Positions 52,601 through 64,000 of a DNA stretch of 64,000 bases are shown here, in pieces. The stretch comes from Mycosarcoma maydis (Eukaryota; Basidiomycota; Ustilaginomycetes; Ustilaginales): NCBI RefSeq assembly GCF_000328475.2, contig NC_026488.1, positions 124,001-188,000 on the forward strand, given 5' to 3'. Numbering within the stretch: position 1 is the stretch's first letter; each line of letters starts with the position of its first letter. The notes under the pieces were generated by a model that saw only the letters and a list, made by a program, of their open reading frames with translations, was not told the origin of the DNA and searched no databases. A program made the translations under genes and the position numbers.

Positions 52601-54722
52601 CGAACATCTCGATGAGCTTGACGGGTCCAAGCAGGTCAGAGTACTTTGTGGCGATCTGGACAACCACCTGGAGATTCTGGCGGATGTTGACCTTGAGCAT
52701 CTCGCGGAGACACTCGAGCGACTGCTCAACGGTCAATTTGCCAAAGTAGTTTACGAGCCACTCGGCCTGGAGAAGGTTGGTGTGCACAACAACGCGCTTG
52801 ATGTCGGCATTGTCCTCGTAGTGCTCGAGGGCACGCTGAAGCAGACCAGCCTTCTCGCAGAGGTTGGCAATGCGCGGACGGTCGTAATGCGTGAACATTT
52901 CGTTTCCGAGGATGGCATCGGCGACCTGAGGAGCGTTGACGAGGTTCATCTCGAGGAGGCGAGTTTGAAGGTGTGCCTGCTCGGGCTTGTTGTCCTTGAG
53001 CGCATCAAGGAGGAAGCTGGTGGCCTGCTGGATCATGTTCTGGCTCATGAAAATGTCGGTGACACGCTCAACGTCGACCAGAGGACCTGATTCGTCGCCG
53101 ACCAAGCTGCTGGCAAACTCGGCACCCTTTTCGGGGTTGGTGCGGACAATGTGCTGGAGCAAAGCGGCATAGTCGGGGGTGTAGCCGACTTTTTTGGCGT
53201 AGAGGACAATCTTGTCGAATTGACCCGTCTCAGCAAAGCAGGCGACCACCTTATTGGGCACGTTGGCACGCAGATAGACGCTGAGTGCGAGGTTCATGTC
53301 ATGTTGGCGTACAATATCACCGAGCTCCTCGCTACATTCGATCTTACTCTCCTTGAGCCATTTTTCGAGCAGATGCTTGCGGCCCTGGTTGAGCACGGGG
53401 CGAGCAAGCTCGAGCGACTCGAACTTGTTAAGCGAGCCCTTTTCAAGGAGGATGCCAAAGTACTGAAGGATGGGCGAGAGCGTACCGGGCTGGTTGGGGA
53501 CCTGCTTGAATTGCTCGATGGTCTGCGAGGTTCGAAGGATGCCGCGTGGCGAGTTGGCGGCGATCTTGGCAGCCTCGCCATACTGGCCTGTGGAGAAGAG
53601 CGAGTGGAATTGCTGGAGGTAGAGATCGTCGGCACCTGGAAGATCACCACGGGAGGCAAGCTTGAAGGCAAGCTCCGAGTTATTGAGGGTGCGCAGAATG
53701 TAAGGGATGACGGTGTTTTCATCGACTGAGACAGAGAGGACCTGACCCTTTCTGTTAATGCCGATGATGCCGCTGGTGGACTCGTGCTCTGCAGTGACAA
53801 AGATGGTGTCGCCCGAGATGCGGTTCATGTAGATGCAGGCGCCGGTTTCGAGGTCGTAGAGGTGGATGAAGCCATACTTTGTGACGAGATAGACAATGCC
53901 GTAGCGTTTGCTGACCTGCATGGCGACTGGGAAGTCGTTGGTGGCCTCTGGTGGGAAGAAGACGTCGACGGCCTTCTTGGTGAATGCGGGCTGGCCATTC
54001 TGGTGGTCAATCTCGACGACGTGGAGCTTGGCACCGGTGGCGGTTCGGTTGGCAAAGGTGAAAAGCTTGAAGGGGCTGGGAGCAGCGTCAGACTTGAGCT
54101 CTGCAAAGGCAGCGGCGTGACCCTCGATGGGCTGCGAGACGCCTCGATCGCGCGAGTAGAGCTGCATGGAACCCTTGACACGGAAGGCGTTGGGAGCGCC
54201 AGAGGTGTTGCCCGAGATTCCGACGAGGACGAGCCACTTTTCGTCTTGACTTGCGCGGTAGTTGATGATCTGTGTACCTTGCAAGCTGACGTGACGATCA
54301 AAGACCTTTGCTGGAGTGGCTTCGCCTTCCATGGACCAGTGGTATACTGCATTTTCAGTAACGATACCGAGGGTGGTATTGCTGATCCATTTCCAAAAGG
54401 TGACGTCTTCTTGCATGAGATGCGACTTGACCTTGGACTTGGCTTCGATGTTGAAGATCTGCAATTGCCGCGCCGACTTGAGGGCAATGATTTTCTGGAC
54501 AGGGTTCATGATGGCCGAGTCGGCGGTGATGGGTCTCCTCATGACATCGCTGATATCGTTGAGGTTGACGATAACGACCGAGTTTTGACCGTTGATGTTT
54601 TCACGAACGCAAACAAAGTTTTCGGACTCGAGGGTGACGTTGGCAAACGAGATGCTCTCGGCCGCGATGCCGACGTTGGTGAGCTGAACATGCTCGGAGA
54701 AGTTGATGGGCTTATCCGCCAT
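49674..54722 (-). CDS. CHC1: Clathrin heavy chain
   Basis: 1682-residue intronless ORF, the full length of fungal clathrin heavy chain, which builds the triskelion coat of endocytic and Golgi vesicles. It begins [19 protein letters not shown], the conserved first strand of the seven-bladed terminal propeller (about 1-330; [19 protein letters not shown] within it). The ankle and leg follow as repeated clathrin heavy-chain repeats (for instance [76 protein letters not shown]). The C-terminus has the trimerisation region and a short hydrophobic-Gly-Met tail ([14 protein letters not shown]). No breaks or missing segments seen. Divergent from RPT4. Confidence 0.98.
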   Translation of the reverse strand: MADKPINFSEHVQLTNVGIAAESISFANVTLESENFVCVRENINGQNSVVIVNLNDISDVMRRPITADSAIMNPVQKIIALKSARQLQIFNIEAKSKVKSHLMQEDVTFWKWISNTTLGIVTENAVYHWSMEGEATPAKVFDRHVSLQGTQIINYRASQDEKWLVLVGISGNTSGAPNAFRVKGSMQLYSRDRGVSQPIEGHAAAFAELKSDAAPSPFKLFTFANRTATGAKLHVVEIDHQNGQPAFTKKAVDVFFPPEATNDFPVAMQVSKRYGIVYLVTKYGFIHLYDLETGACIYMNRISGDTIFVTAEHESTSGIIGINRKGQVLSVSVDENTVIPYILRTLNNSELAFKLASRGDLPGADDLYLQQFHSLFSTGQYGEAAKIAANSPRGILRTSQTIEQFKQVPNQPGTLSPILQYFGILLEKGSLNKFESLELARPVLNQGRKHLLEKWLKESKIECSEELGDIVRQHDMNLALSVYLRANVPNKVVACFAETGQFDKIVLYAKKVGYTPDYAALLQHIVRTNPEKGAEFASSLVGDESGPLVDVERVTDIFMSQNMIQQATSFLLDALKDNKPEQAHLQTRLLEMNLVNAPQVADAILGNEMFTHYDRPRIANLCEKAGLLQRALEHYEDNADIKRVVVHTNLLQAEWLVNYFGKLTVEQSLECLREMLKVNIRQNLQVVVQIATKYSDLLGPVKLIEMFESFKSFEGLYYYLGSVVNLSTDPEVHFKYIQAATRTGQIREVERICRESNYYNPEKVKNFLKEAKLSDQLPLIIVCDRFDFVHDLVLYLYQNMLINFIEVYVQRVNSSRTPQVIGGLLDVDCDEGVIKNLLQSVSGPIPVDELVEEVEKRNRLKLILPWLQSKIEAGSQDQPLYNAMAKIAIDSNNNPEAFLKENNLYDPRVVGKYCEKRDPYLAYIAYAKGFCDDELISITNDNSMFKHQARYLVKRRQLDLWAQVLTSDNVHRRQLIEQVVSTAVPESTNPDDVSATVKAFMAADLPHELIELLEKIILEPSAFSDNRSLQNLLLLTAVRTDKGKVMNYIDRLDGYDVDEIAKIAIDHGLYEEAFRIHSKAEQHEEAMNVLVEHVVSIERGQQYANKLNKPAIWSRLGKAQLDGLRVKDAIDSYVKAEDPSNYEEVIEIAEHAGREEELIRYLQMARKKAREPKIDTEYAYCLAKANRLGDMEEFLGMTNVADILSVGEKCFNDELYEAAKLLFTSVSNYARLATTLVYLGDYQGAVDAARKAGNTSVWKQVHAACLSKREFKLSQIAGLAIIPHAEELPGLIRSYEAEGLFDELLTLLEQALGLERAHMGVFTQTGVALAKYRPERLMEHLKLYWSRSNLPQLIKVAEQCHLWSELVYLYTKYDEMDNAALATMEHAAAAWEHDQFKAILPKVANVEIYYRALTFYLEQHPLLLNDLLTVLAKRIDHSRVVRMFKKKDNDNVPLIRGYLMSVQHHNLEAVNDAYNDVLIEEEDYETLRSSIDGYDNFDTISLASRLEKHDLLEFRRLAAHLYKKNERWNESIALSKTDKLFRDAIETAAISGDQAVAEELLEYFVEIGNKECYAATLFACYDLVRPDVVMELSWRHGLGDFTMPYQLQSMRDQSERVKKLEADLSERARLDSEKQKQDDAPIIAPGGLGAPKLITAAVTGLAPAAYPNNLNGGMYMQPTGMF

Positions 54723-55849
54723 GATGAAAGGGAGAGGATCAACGACTCTGAGAAAAGAGGTCTAGATGAGACTTGCGATGGATGCGTGCACCAAGCTGGC
54801 GACGATCGAGAGGTGGTGTGAGGTGGTATGTTTCGGTATCGAGGCGATCGATGTGGTCGTCAAGACATGAAAGTGGGTGGAGGGCTAAGCGAGAGAATAG
54901 AAGAGAGAAGAATATACACAACGAGACTAGTGACTAGTGATGATTCAAGATGAGGATGATGGATGGCGATTGTGATAAAGCAACACTGATCAACTGTGAA
55001 CCACCTTGCTGGAGCTTAGCAAGGCGTAGAGTAGCACTTTATTGGCCTGAGCTCTACGTGGCTGTCTCTGAGAGCATCACACCGTACAGCAGAGCACAGC
55101 AGAGCACAGCAGAGAACAGCACACGCTTGCTCTTGCTTGGGCTCGGTCAACCAGCTCAAACTGAGTCGTCAATATTGCGCACAGGACACCCAATGTAGCT
55201 CTGATTCGCGCTCACTGACTCTCTCTCTCTCTCTTGAAAAGATACAAATTCGAATCTTCCTGACACCACACCAAATCCAGAATCACGAACCTGCGTTCTG
55301 TATTCTCCAACTTAATTCAAAAGTAACCGCTCCATTCGTGGTTGTATTTATATTCGCGTGGAAAGCTGGCTTCGTAGGCAGACGGATAGCTGGTGGTATT
55401 CAGGATTCACGATTATCAATACAATCACGAATAAGTTTGTTTGGTTGAATTTGACGCGTTCAAGTGAGAAAGTCAGTCACAGAGTCGTGAGTCGTGAGTC
55501 GTGGTGTTGCGAAGGGAAAACGTGAAAAAGGGTGTTGAATGTTTGATCGAAGAGCCGGCTCTCTCTACGTATTCACGATTTTTCTTGATCGGAAACCGCT
55601 CTTCTTCTGTCTTCTGGGCCGAGAATAGCGGGGGCTGCGACGCGCGTCACTCAATCGACGATTCCCTGCGATTTGCTCCACTTGAACTCTCAGTTCATTC
55701 AACTTGAGCCTCGTTCAGCTCTCATCAGTCACGATTCAGCATTCTTAGCATCTCGCCGATCACCATCTGCTTCCTATCCGGTGTACCTATACCAAAACTC
55801 GGCCGCTCCACGCACCAAGGCGATCACGCAACACATACTCAACGTCGCA
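54723..55849. other. Divergent promoter region of CHC1 and RPT4
   Basis: 1.1 kb. It has a decamer-type repeat (AGAGCACAGC x3 at about 55091-55120), a short CT run near 55218 and an AGTCGTG x3 heptamer array at 55483-55503. No gene seen. Confidence 0.65.
55483..55503. repeat. Tandem heptamer array: three AGTCGTG
   Basis: Three perfect 7-bp units of the G-type heptamer about 350 bp upstream of the RPT4 start. Confidence 0.9.
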
Positions 55850-57076
55850 ATGGCGGATGCAACCGCGTCTTCTTCGACACAACCCGCTTCCGAGCCAGTT
55901 CTCTCCGCCGACCCGGCAAAGGACAAAGCACTCAAAGCGTACAAGAAAGCGCTCAAACAGCACAACGAACTTTCGGAAAACCTCAAGAAACTTCGATTCG
56001 GTCTCAAAGACCTCGAAAAGGCCTACGACAAGACTGAAGATGATATCAAAGCCCTTCAATCCGTCGGTCAGATCATCGGCGAAGTGCTCAAGCAGCTTGA
56101 CGAAGAACGATACATTGTCAAGGCTTCCTCTGGGCCACGCTACGTCGTTGGGATCCGTGCAAGTGTACCCAAGCACAAGCTCAAGCAAGGTGTACGTGTC
56201 TCACTCGACATGACTACGCTTACCATCATGCGCATCCTGCCGCGCGAGGTCGACCCACTCGTCTACAACATGAGCATGGAAGATCCAGGTGCTGCAAGCT
56301 TTGCCGGTATCGGTGGACTGTCGGATCAGATCCGCGAGTTGCGAGAGGTGATCGAGTTGCCCTTGCTCAATCCGGAACTCTTTATGCGTGTGGGCATCAA
56401 GCCGCCCAAAGGTGTTCTTCTCTATGGTCCACCAGGCACGGGCAAGACGTTGCTCGCTCGTGCCGTTGCAAGCACGCTTGAAACCAACTTTCTCAAAGTG
56501 GTCTCTAGCGCGATTGTCGACAAGTACATCGGAGAAAGTGCACGTTTGATTCGCGAGATGTTTGGATACGCAAAGGAGCACGAACCATGTATCATCTTTA
56601 TGGACGAGATCGACGCTATCGGTGGACGACGTTTCAGCGAAGGAACTTCGGCGGATCGCGAGATTCAACGAACGCTCATGGAGCTGCTCAACCAGATGGA
56701 TGGCTTTGATTATCTCGGCAAGACCAAAGTGATCATGGCCACCAATCGACCCGACACACTTGACCCTGCGCTCATGCGACCCGGACGAATCGATCGAAAA
56801 ATCGAGATTCCTTTACCCAACGAGCAGTCGCGATTGGAGATTCTCAAGATCCATACCCGACCCGTAGCCAAGAAGGAGGAACTCGACTACGAAGCTATCG
56901 TCAAGCTCAGCGACGGGTTCAACGGCGCCGATCTGAGAAACGTCGCTACCGAGGCGGGCATGTTTGCTATCCGGGATGATAGAGACTACTGTGTTCAGGA
57001 AGACTTTATGAAGGCTGTCAGAAAATTGCAGGAGGCCAAGAGGCACGAATCCAAGATCGACTACAACGCCGTCTAA
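55850..57076 (+). CDS. RPT4: 26S proteasome regulatory ATPase Rpt4
   Basis: 408-residue AAA ATPase, one of six in the proteasome base ring that unfolds substrates. Order: N-terminal coiled coil (about 25-85), an OB fold (VGQIIGEVL...GPRYVVGIR...), then the AAA domain. Walker A GPPGTGKT is at 193-200, the Walker B segment IIFMDEID at 248-255, and [20 protein letters not shown] carries the sensor and arginine finger. [16 protein letters not shown] at the end and [19 protein letters not shown] in the OB region separate Rpt4 from the other Rpt proteins. The ATG at 55850 starts MADATASSS; the upstream open frame (59 codons) has no family similarity. Intronless. Confidence 0.96.
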   Translation: MADATASSSTQPASEPVLSADPAKDKALKAYKKALKQHNELSENLKKLRFGLKDLEKAYDKTEDDIKALQSVGQIIGEVLKQLDEERYIVKASSGPRYVVGIRASVPKHKLKQGVRVSLDMTTLTIMRILPREVDPLVYNMSMEDPGAASFAGIGGLSDQIRELREVIELPLLNPELFMRVGIKPPKGVLLYGPPGTGKTLLARAVASTLETNFLKVVSSAIVDKYIGESARLIREMFGYAKEHEPCIIFMDEIDAIGGRRFSEGTSADREIQRTLMELLNQMDGFDYLGKTKVIMATNRPDTLDPALMRPGRIDRKIEIPLPNEQSRLEILKIHTRPVAKKEELDYEAIVKLSDGFNGADLRNVATEAGMFAIRDDRDYCVQEDFMKAVRKLQEAKRHESKIDYNAV

Positions 57077-57586
57077 GCCGCTTCAACCTGTCACTGCAAT
57101 TCCATACCGCATCTTTCGGCTCCCAGCGTGACTCGCGCGCTCTCTCTCTCTCTTTTGTGTGTGTACGATGTGGCGCAACAGGTGTGCGTGTGCAGCAATG
57201 GGCCCCGTCAGTGCATGTCTGCGGTGTTCATGGAAATCCATCGGGTACTTTCCGAGAGTGGCTGTTCCGCCAAGTCACAACCCATGCACGCGACGGCAGC
57301 ACAGCCAGCGAAGCCAGCGAGAGAATACTGTTCATTGAAAATGAGCAACAACGATCATGCAGATCACTCGGAAGATCAATGCTGCGTGTTAGGTGTACGG
57401 TGTAAAGGTATGCCTAGTCTACAATGCTGGTGGTATAACAATGAAGATGCAGACGCTAGACAGAAAGAAGCGAGAGCTATGTACAGCGAACGCAACAGGG
57501 TGAAAAGGAGAGTGGAAGGCTAGGCCCGACAGTCGCTTTCGAAGCAGTGTAGACCATGCCGTGGGTATGGAGGCGTCAAGACTGAC
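57077..57586. other. Convergent 3' spacer between RPT4 and the secreted protein gene
   Basis: 510 bp. A short CT run lies near 57139-57153; otherwise I see nothing. Confidence 0.65.
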
Positions 57587-58165
57587 TCACATGCCAGCTT
57601 GAGCAAACGCCTTGTTGATCTTTTCATCAATAATGTCGCCAAGCTCCTCGTTCTCGCTAGTAGCGCTCTTGATCGTAAATTTGGGGCTGGCGTTACCCGA
57701 GTCGCCGAGAACCACAACAATGTAGTCGTCCCTCTCAGCAAGGTCAGCGGGCAAGGTGACGCTCGTCTCTTCCGATTTGATCGCAAAGCCATCCGCAAGC
57801 GTCCAGTGCAGGTTCAGACCACCGCTTCCGTCAGCTGGAACGTAACCTAGCTTAATCTGGCCCGTGTAGTTCTCGGCTTCGGTTGGGAGGTCGGATGCAT
57901 CCCATGTGACAGTGTATGTCTGGCCAGCAGTCCACACGGTAGCGGCGGTGGGAGAGGTGATGTGTGGGTTGTAAACAATTCGCTTTTCGAGCTCTTCCAT
58001 CGTATCGCGTCCGAGCATGACATTGTCCCAGTTGGTATTTTCGTATTGGCGCTTGAGCATGAGCTCAGCATCTGAAGATGTGCCAAAGCTAGCTACTGCT
58101 GCTGGAGCGCAGACGACCGACGAGACCAGCAGAGACGCTGTGAGCAACAGAGATGAAAGCTGCAT
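57587..58165 (-). CDS. Small secreted protein with a Kre9/Knh1-like domain
   Basis: 192-residue protein. Residues 1-19 (MQLSSLLLTASLLVSSVVCA) form a clear signal peptide. A dibasic KR at about 38-39 (LMLKR/QYENTN) and another at about 61-62 (ELEKR/IVYNPH) look like Kex2 sites just before the mature domain. From about 66, the segment NPHITSPTAATVWTAGQTYT, followed by VTWDA and later LPADLAERDDYIVVVLGDSG, has the beta-sandwich pattern of the Ser/Thr-rich Kre9/Knh1-like N-terminal domain of fungal cell-wall proteins. One N-glycosylation sequon (NYTG) lies inside it. There is no GPI signal: the end (NKAFAQAGM) is hydrophilic, so the protein is probably released. Role unknown; a cell-wall or apoplastic function is inference. 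Convergent with RPT4. Confidence 0.85.
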   Translation of the reverse strand: MQLSSLLLTASLLVSSVVCAPAAVASFGTSSDAELMLKRQYENTNWDNVMLGRDTMEELEKRIVYNPHITSPTAATVWTAGQTYTVTWDASDLPTEAENYTGQIKLGYVPADGSGGLNLHWTLADGFAIKSEETSVTLPADLAERDDYIVVVLGDSGNASPKFTIKSATSENEELGDIIDEKINKAFAQAGM

Positions 58166-58172
58166 GCTGGGC

Positions 58173-58209
<37 letters not shown>

Positions 58210-58210
58210 G
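58173..58210. repeat. Compound (TG)n(AG)n microsatellite
   Basis: About eight TG followed by eleven AG dinucleotides, ten bases upstream of the start codon of the secreted-protein gene on the minus strand, hence inside its 5' UTR. Confidence 0.92.
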
Positions 58211-60631
58211 CTGGAATGGGGTTTATGGGATCAAAGCGACGCTGTGTTTGACGAGCTGTGGATCGAGGAGACAAAAGCTTCCGTGGATAACACAAATCGA
58301 GGCAGTGGGGACAGTCGAGGGCAAGAGGGCTGGACTCGATGAAGTAGCGGTTCCTTTTAAAGACGTCAGGAGGTTGCTATAAAGCGAACAGGGCCGAGGA
58401 CGAGACACGGGCTCCAGAGGCTTTGATCCTGCTACGAGCAGAGTCTGAGCTTCAAACGAGCCGTCAAGGAATGCGCGACCAGCAAACCACGACTCGGCGA
58501 ATTCGCGCATGACGGGCTGGCTGACTGCTGTCTGCAACCAACCATCACCCGTCGCGTCTCTCTGTCTCGGTGCCTCTCTTCTGCAACTGCCTGTTTGGCA
58601 AGTTTTGCGGAACAAGCAGCCGACGGCGGACAGCGTGGGAAGGCGTTGCCAAAAGGGCAAGAGAGAGAGAGGGAGAGTCGTGAGTGTGAATATGTGAATG
58701 AAGCAAAGATGCCAAAAGTGGCATATGTTGGTTGAGTGCCAATTTGGCCGCGTCAATCGGTTGGAACGGCATGCACACCTCGAGTGAATCGTGAATGAGA
58801 CTCGCCTAAGGCATCGAACTACTGTAGCTGTCACGTACACGCTTCTTTTTCCAGACTGAACCCTGAGAATACTGTACTGCTTGCAGTAGCTGTCTCGCTT
58901 AGATGTGAGAGAGAAAGCGGGGAATGGGCACGAGAGCCGTGTGCTGCATCGGTCGCGCTAAAAAAGGTGGCTTGGTGCATCAAACGAGCCCAATGACGAA
59001 AACGAGAAAGTGCTGGAATTTCCGCGTCTGGCTCGTCGAACGGTGCCGACGGCTGTGTGCTGTCTCATGCCTACCTCTCCAAGTCTATCGGATCACGCCG
59101 AGAAGGCATCAGCACACAAGACGCTTGGGCCTACAGTCAGCAGAGGGACAAGTGGATGCGGAAGGTTTTAGCCGGACAAGGAAGGAGCCCGTGTCATGAC
59201 GTTTTCCTTCCTATCAACGTAAGATTCTCTTGTAGGTAAGTTAAATTGATCCCGCGATTCCGACGTTGGAGCTTGTTCTCTGTGTCTCGAACGTGTCAAT
59301 GCCAGTGATGTATGATCAGCCTCGTCAACCGTAAGCGCTCGTTGTTGGGATGCGAAAAAGTTGCCAACAACTCTCGAGCGTAGTCAGAAAGCGCTTCTCG
59401 TATGCGGTCCACGCTGTCGGTCTGCAGCCGCTGCTGTCGACGTGCCGCCTCTGTCTGCTCTGAACACCGAGGCTCGGCTCAAAGGCGGTCGACAGTTGAG
59501 ACCATATCCTGCACACACGTTCGCAAAGCACACAAGAATGCCACGAACAGTACTCAACATCGTCCCATATGCAGTGATGTCGTGGTGTAGTGGTGCAAGA
59601 GATGTTCTTTCCTTGTTCGGGTGGCGATTACACAGTGCAAGGGTGCAGCGCGGAAAGGGAAACGGTGGTGATATTGTTCACGAACACGCCAGCTTGGGCA
59701 AACTCGCAGTCGCGAGTTGCGTTCGGCTGTGCATCCGAATCAAGGATCCTGAATATGCGCTCATTGGATAGAAAATGCGGAACCAACGCGACGTTAGCGT
59801 CGTGTCACACAGCCAGACACTCGCGACTCGTGACTAGAATATTTACAATCACAGATCACGAATTTGACTTGCCTCTATAGAGTTGGCGTCAAGGGTCTGT
59901 GCAGACCCTGCTCGAGGGTTCCAAGATGCAACGAGTATCTTGTCAGTCCGATTTCCGCGCGCGACTCAGGGACTCACTGGCTTGCTCGCCCCTTGTTCCT
60001 TTTTCTACCTTTCGGACCGATACAGTTTGCTTAAACTTAAAACACGTCATAGTCGTGAGTGCAAGACTATAGAAAGCAACGAGTATAGCTCGCAACCATA
60101 AGACTAATGCAGGCAGTCTCTTGTCAAGGACGCGCAACCCCGAGCACTTTTTCGTCTAAGTTAGCACACTCAAAATCACAATCACAGAATGATGCACGAC
60201 AACGTGTAAGTTAGCTTGATGCGCAAACGAGCAGCCGACCTTCCTCGACAGGACAAGCATGAATGCTGGCTGCGAGATCGCATCATCCTGCGCTAAGCTA
60301 AAACGACCGTCCAACTAAGAAGTCGCCGAGCATCCGTGTGTGGTTACGACCGATGGAATCACTTTCTTGTCTCCTTAACCCTTTGTTACTCGTCTCTACC
60401 TCGTTGTCGTCGTCGACGACCATCTCGGTAAGAACTGAGGTAAATTCCGGGTTGGACGGGCCAAACGCAGTTTTCACATAGTTACAGTACGTGCGCAATA
60501 TTTCGGGCAAGGACGCTGCCATTTTTTTATATCGTGTTCCAAGAACGGCGATTAGCCGTGAGTGCAATTCGGCTGAACCTGACTTCGGCTCTGCCGTCAC
60601 ACGCTACTTGTCGCTTGATGCAAACGTAGCT

Positions 60632-60661
60632 CGCGCGCGCGCTCTCTCTCTCTCTCTCTCT
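60632..60661. repeat. Compound (CG)n(CT)n microsatellite
   Basis: Five CG then about ten CT dinucleotides in non-coding DNA. Confidence 0.9.
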
Positions 60662-63600
60662 CGCGTATGTACCGACCTCGTGTACTTCTCTCCTTTGCAT
60701 ATCGTCGCCTTTCTTGTCTATCGGCCGAGTTCAGTTCGCAAATGGAAGTTGGATATGGACTGGATACAGGCGACGCCTTTCCAGAGGTTTCATATCCGAA
60801 AGGCGGTGCCTCCCACGTCCCTCGCATCTTTTTGTCTCTGCGACTACTTGACGCGAGCTTCGATTAGAGCCCTCCTGCTTGACTCCTCGACATGTCTCGC
60901 CTCGTAAGCACGCGAAAAGGTTAAAAAAAACGCCAAGCGAGGTGAAACACTACGAGAGGGTCTGATTGGCTTGGTCTCGGCTCGTTTTGGACACCGCGAC
61001 CTTATGGTGGAGCCCTGGTCAGCATGTCGTTAGCCCAAGCATTCGTCGTCGACGGGGATCGTCGGGTCCTCCGATCGATACGTACGAGAGAATGAGTGGG
61101 TTGAAATGTGTGACAGTCACAGTAGTAATCGTGAATGTACCACACCGCCAAAAAATCCGGCGCTTCAACGCCTCAATGTCGGAGTTGCGTGCAACTGCGC
61201 TGTCACAGACGTGCCTCACTCCGGCTTCCGAATTTCGCGTCGTGCTTTTGCCAGCCTCTTCAGGCGATCACGATCCGCGACAGGGACTTCAGTGACCAGC
61301 GTCAACGGCGTCCTCTGATGTCTCGTATCTCGCCAGTCTCGTCGGAATGTTGAGTGCTGCCAACTGTATCTTGTTCGACAACATTTCTCGTTGCGTGCCC
61401 CGATACTCGTGGCTCGCACGAGCATGCGCACACGCGTCTCCTCAAGCATGTTTGATCGCCCCCTTGCATGAAATGCTCTGATGCGCAATTTAGGCGCGTC
61501 GGGCTGGCGATTCGGATATTCAAATTGGCCTTGATTTGTCGAAAATAATTGAGATCTCGATCAATCCCGAATGTGAGTGGAATGCTCATCTCGGAAAGTG
61601 TTCGCAAAAAAGGGGGTGTCGAAAAGACAGAGAAAGCCCAGTGGGATCGGCAATATCGTCGACGCCAATCGAGATTGTTGATTAGATCAGTTGCATCGCC
61701 ATTTGTCGCAGGTGTAATCGATACCACCCGTGAGCCTTCAGAAGAAATCCGAGATTTCACAACATCGGTCCACCATATGGACGAGAGCTACTCGAGCCGA
61801 TCTCGCCCGAAACCGTCCATGAGCTGCTGAAGATGATCGAGTAATCGAGATTAGAAAGAGACCAGACGATCGTCAGCGCGATCGACAATACCGAGATGGC
61901 TCGAAGGAGCTCTTGCCTGGAAAAGTGGTCTGTTCTCACCCACCACTTCCAGCGTTCAGCAATTATGGTTGCAAAGGTGTTTCACGGTATCTCGCATCGT
62001 CCGGCGCTCGAAAACAGCCAGGACACGTGCTGGATCCAAGTTCCGAACAAGAGACACAATGTTGACATACGGAAGCGGTTGCTGGGGCCCTCAGCGCTCC
62101 TGGATGATGATTGGTTCCGCAGCGTGAACCACGATCGTCAAACTCTTTTCTGTGGAACGGCAGGCTAGCTCGAGGCAATGATCAGAGAGGCTAGGCAAGC
62201 AGACATCGAGGATCGAGTGTGTCGAGTCGTGCGAATCACACCACGGCAGGGACCCAGTGGGCGAGGCCGATTTCGAATCCTGGCACAAAGTGCTGGTCTT
62301 ATGCCCATGCACAAGCACGACTGCAATCCAGTTAGCCTCAAAGCTGTCCGACAATACCGGCTTCAACCTCGAGTGTGGACATCAGAAATGCTCATCGGAC
62401 CAGATAGATTGATATGATGTCTTTGATCACCACGATGTGCTGATCCTTGTACAATCGCAACAATATTACGATAGAATTGGCAAAGCATCTACTCCAACAG
62501 ACGATCAATGCAGACATCGAAAGATTCCAAACAACGCCCAGCGTCGATGTCCAATTGGCCCCACTGCGGCTCTGGTCGGCAAGATGTAAGCTCAGGGCGG
62601 TGAGAGGCTCGAGCGTCCAAATTGACATGGACCGCTGCGAAGACCCGAGGCGCAATGCTGTGCCAGGGAACAGTTGGAACGATCAAAGTTTCATACTTGA
62701 CCAGTAGTCGTCCACGACCATAAGCTCATCGATAGAGAGACGCAAGAGCATCAGAGCTGGCGAACAAGCTATACGAGCCGCCGCAACATGATTGGCAGCT
62801 TGGTCGTCACGTTCAGAGTTAAGTTTGAATTTTGAGTGCTTCAAGGTTGAGCTGAGCCGATCCGAAACTGGGCAGAGCGTACCACGGCCCCCCTGTGCAC
62901 ACAACGCTTCAGCACGGAGCGCCTGGCACCAAGGTGGGCGCTAAGAGCTACCAGGCGAGAAGGAGACATGACCCCTTCTGAGACGCCCATGCGCTCGGGA
63001 GATTAGAAGTCGCGAGCACTAGCATGAGAGAGAAAAGGATCGAATGGTTCGGGCCTTGCAGTTGGCGACGTTCCTTGCAACTTCCTACACCACTCTTTGA
63101 TGCAAAACAAAAGCATATTCCGTCTTTGGTGATCCCTGCGACGGCTCATGATCGACGAGTGTGCCTCTGTGAAAGCCTGGTTGAGCATTCGTGACTCAGC
63201 TTGTTGGTGAAGAGCATGTGTATGCTGTAGCAATGCAATCACAGAATCTGCATCTAACGTTCGAGCGCAGAATCGTGAATCACGAATCGTGAATGTAATC
63301 CGTGAATGTAGTACTACTCACGACTGTATTTGTGGCGCTCGTTTGGTCTGTTTTTCCTCTTCAAGATTCATTTTTGAGATTTTCTCCGTAAATTGATTCA
63401 TGATTGTCGCACTGCATATTATTTAATCGTCCCAAGCGTGAAGATGTCAGTAGTCACGAGTGTGAGACTCAAGTGTGGGCGCAGGTGATTCGTGAATAAC
63501 GATCATGTTCATGATTTCTGGTACAGGCTCGCTTAAACGAAAACAAAGAATTTACGAGAACCCCTTACGTATGAAGCGCTCTTGCTGGTGACCCAAGTTT

Positions 63601-63663
63601 GGATGAGGATCACTCACTGACGGCTTTCAACACAAAAGACCCCTTGCCGCTGAAAACGTATAG

Positions 63664-63924
63664 CGCATAACGTTGTTCCTGCGCTCGTCCTTGCACGTCC
63701 TGATTTCCGATGCCTTCTACCGCCCCCTTACCTTTGAGACCTGGCGCTCCTCCTCCTTCCGCTCGCATGCCCTGACCGCCGCCACAACCATCATCAGCTT
63801 GGCCCTGATTCTCGTTGTTTACGCCCTGCGGCTGTTTTGTATCGTCTTGCGCTTCTTAGGATGCTGTATCGCTTATGCTCAACGGACTTTGAAATCCCTT
63901 CTCGCTCGTCTTGGCGGCTTGTAA
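63664..63924 (+). CDS. Possible last exon of a small membrane protein
   Basis: An 86-codon open stretch ending in TAA with coding-like third positions (many GCC, ATC, CTG, ACC). It translates to LHVLISDAFYRPLTFETWRS, then a strongly hydrophobic segment (TTIISLALILVVYALRLFCI) and a basic end (AQRTLKSLLARLGGL). The frame has no ATG before the hydrophobic part; a TATAG at 63659-63663 could be a splice acceptor, implying an upstream exon I could not place. Family not recognised. It may instead be a chance ORF. Confidence 0.35.
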   Translation, partial: RITLFLRSSLHVLISDAFYRPLTFETWRSSSFRSHALTAATTIISLALILVVYALRLFCIVLRFLGCCIAYAQRTLKSLLARLGGL

Positions 63925-64000
63925 CACGAATCCCGTCGCGATCGACAGGCGTCTGAGACCTCTAAAGTTCCGCATGATGTTCTTCCCAACAAGACAGGGA

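Larger units (their letters stand above)
58166..63663. other. 5.5-kb stretch without a recognised gene
   Basis: The longest non-coding interval. It starts with a (TG)n(AG)n tract (58173-58210) in the 5' region of the secreted-protein gene and includes a (CG)n(CT)n tract (60632-60661). Short ORFs at 60298-60522 (-) and 61302-61760 (-) look protein-like in places but match nothing I know. From about 61500 to 63000, heptamers are absent and the composition looks like decayed coding DNA. Heptamers return at about 63275-63310. Confidence 0.5.

Noticed and set aside
60298..60522. 74-codon minus-strand ORF (begins MAASLPEILRTYCNY)
   Set aside because: Protein-like composition, but isolated, short and unmatched to any family I know.
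62255..62285. TTCGAATCC resembling a tRNA T-loop
   Set aside because: Flanking bases do not form a T stem, and no anticodon or D arm is found nearby.

Overview
The window is nuclear DNA of a basidiomycete fungus, most likely a smut of the Ustilaginales close to Ustilago/Sporisorium. The evidence is GC-rich coding sequence with C/G third positions, short GT-AG introns with GTAAGT-like donors, orthologues of named smut proteins (the APC/C activator Cru1, sorting nexin Snx4), and non-coding DNA peppered with a seven-base motif of the form A-N-TCGTG. It is a scaffold rather than finished sequence: two runs of exactly 100 N (6587-6686 and 25173-25272) fall inside genes, and both genes show reading-frame damage next to the gap.

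Layout, left to right: a GATA-like Ams2/SPT21-type regulator running off the left edge (-); a ZIF1-like MFS transporter holding gap 1 (+); a DHA1-type MFS transporter (-); an F-box protein (+); calmodulin (+); the mitochondrial pyrimidine nucleotide carrier RIM2 (-); a Rom2-type Rho GEF holding gap 2 (+); complex III subunit QCR8 (+); an intron-containing tRNA-Glu(UUC) (-); an iron-type alcohol dehydrogenase (+); the ER protein Lunapark (-); histone H3 (-); the Cdh1/Fzr protein Cru1 (+); an HPP-family membrane protein (+); mitochondrial fission factor FIS1 (-); sorting nexin SNX4 (+); clathrin heavy chain (-); proteasome ATPase RPT4 (+); a small secreted Kre9/Knh1-like protein (-); and a possible small membrane-protein exon at the right edge (+).

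These are mostly independent housekeeping genes, not a pathway cluster. I see no secondary-metabolite cluster, mating locus, effector cluster, CRISPR array or intact transposon. The organisation is nevertheless regular: genes are mostly in convergent pairs separated by only about 190-510 bp, whereas gene 5' ends face spacers of 0.6-5 kb. Those long 5' spacers carry the heptamer clusters. Exon structures were worked out by reading frame and splice signals for the GATA-like gene, calmodulin, QCR8, histone H3, FIS1 and SNX4.

The least explained material is the heptamer family itself, the 4.9-kb spacer between histone H3 and cru1, and the 5.5-kb stretch at 58166-63663, where I recognise no gene.
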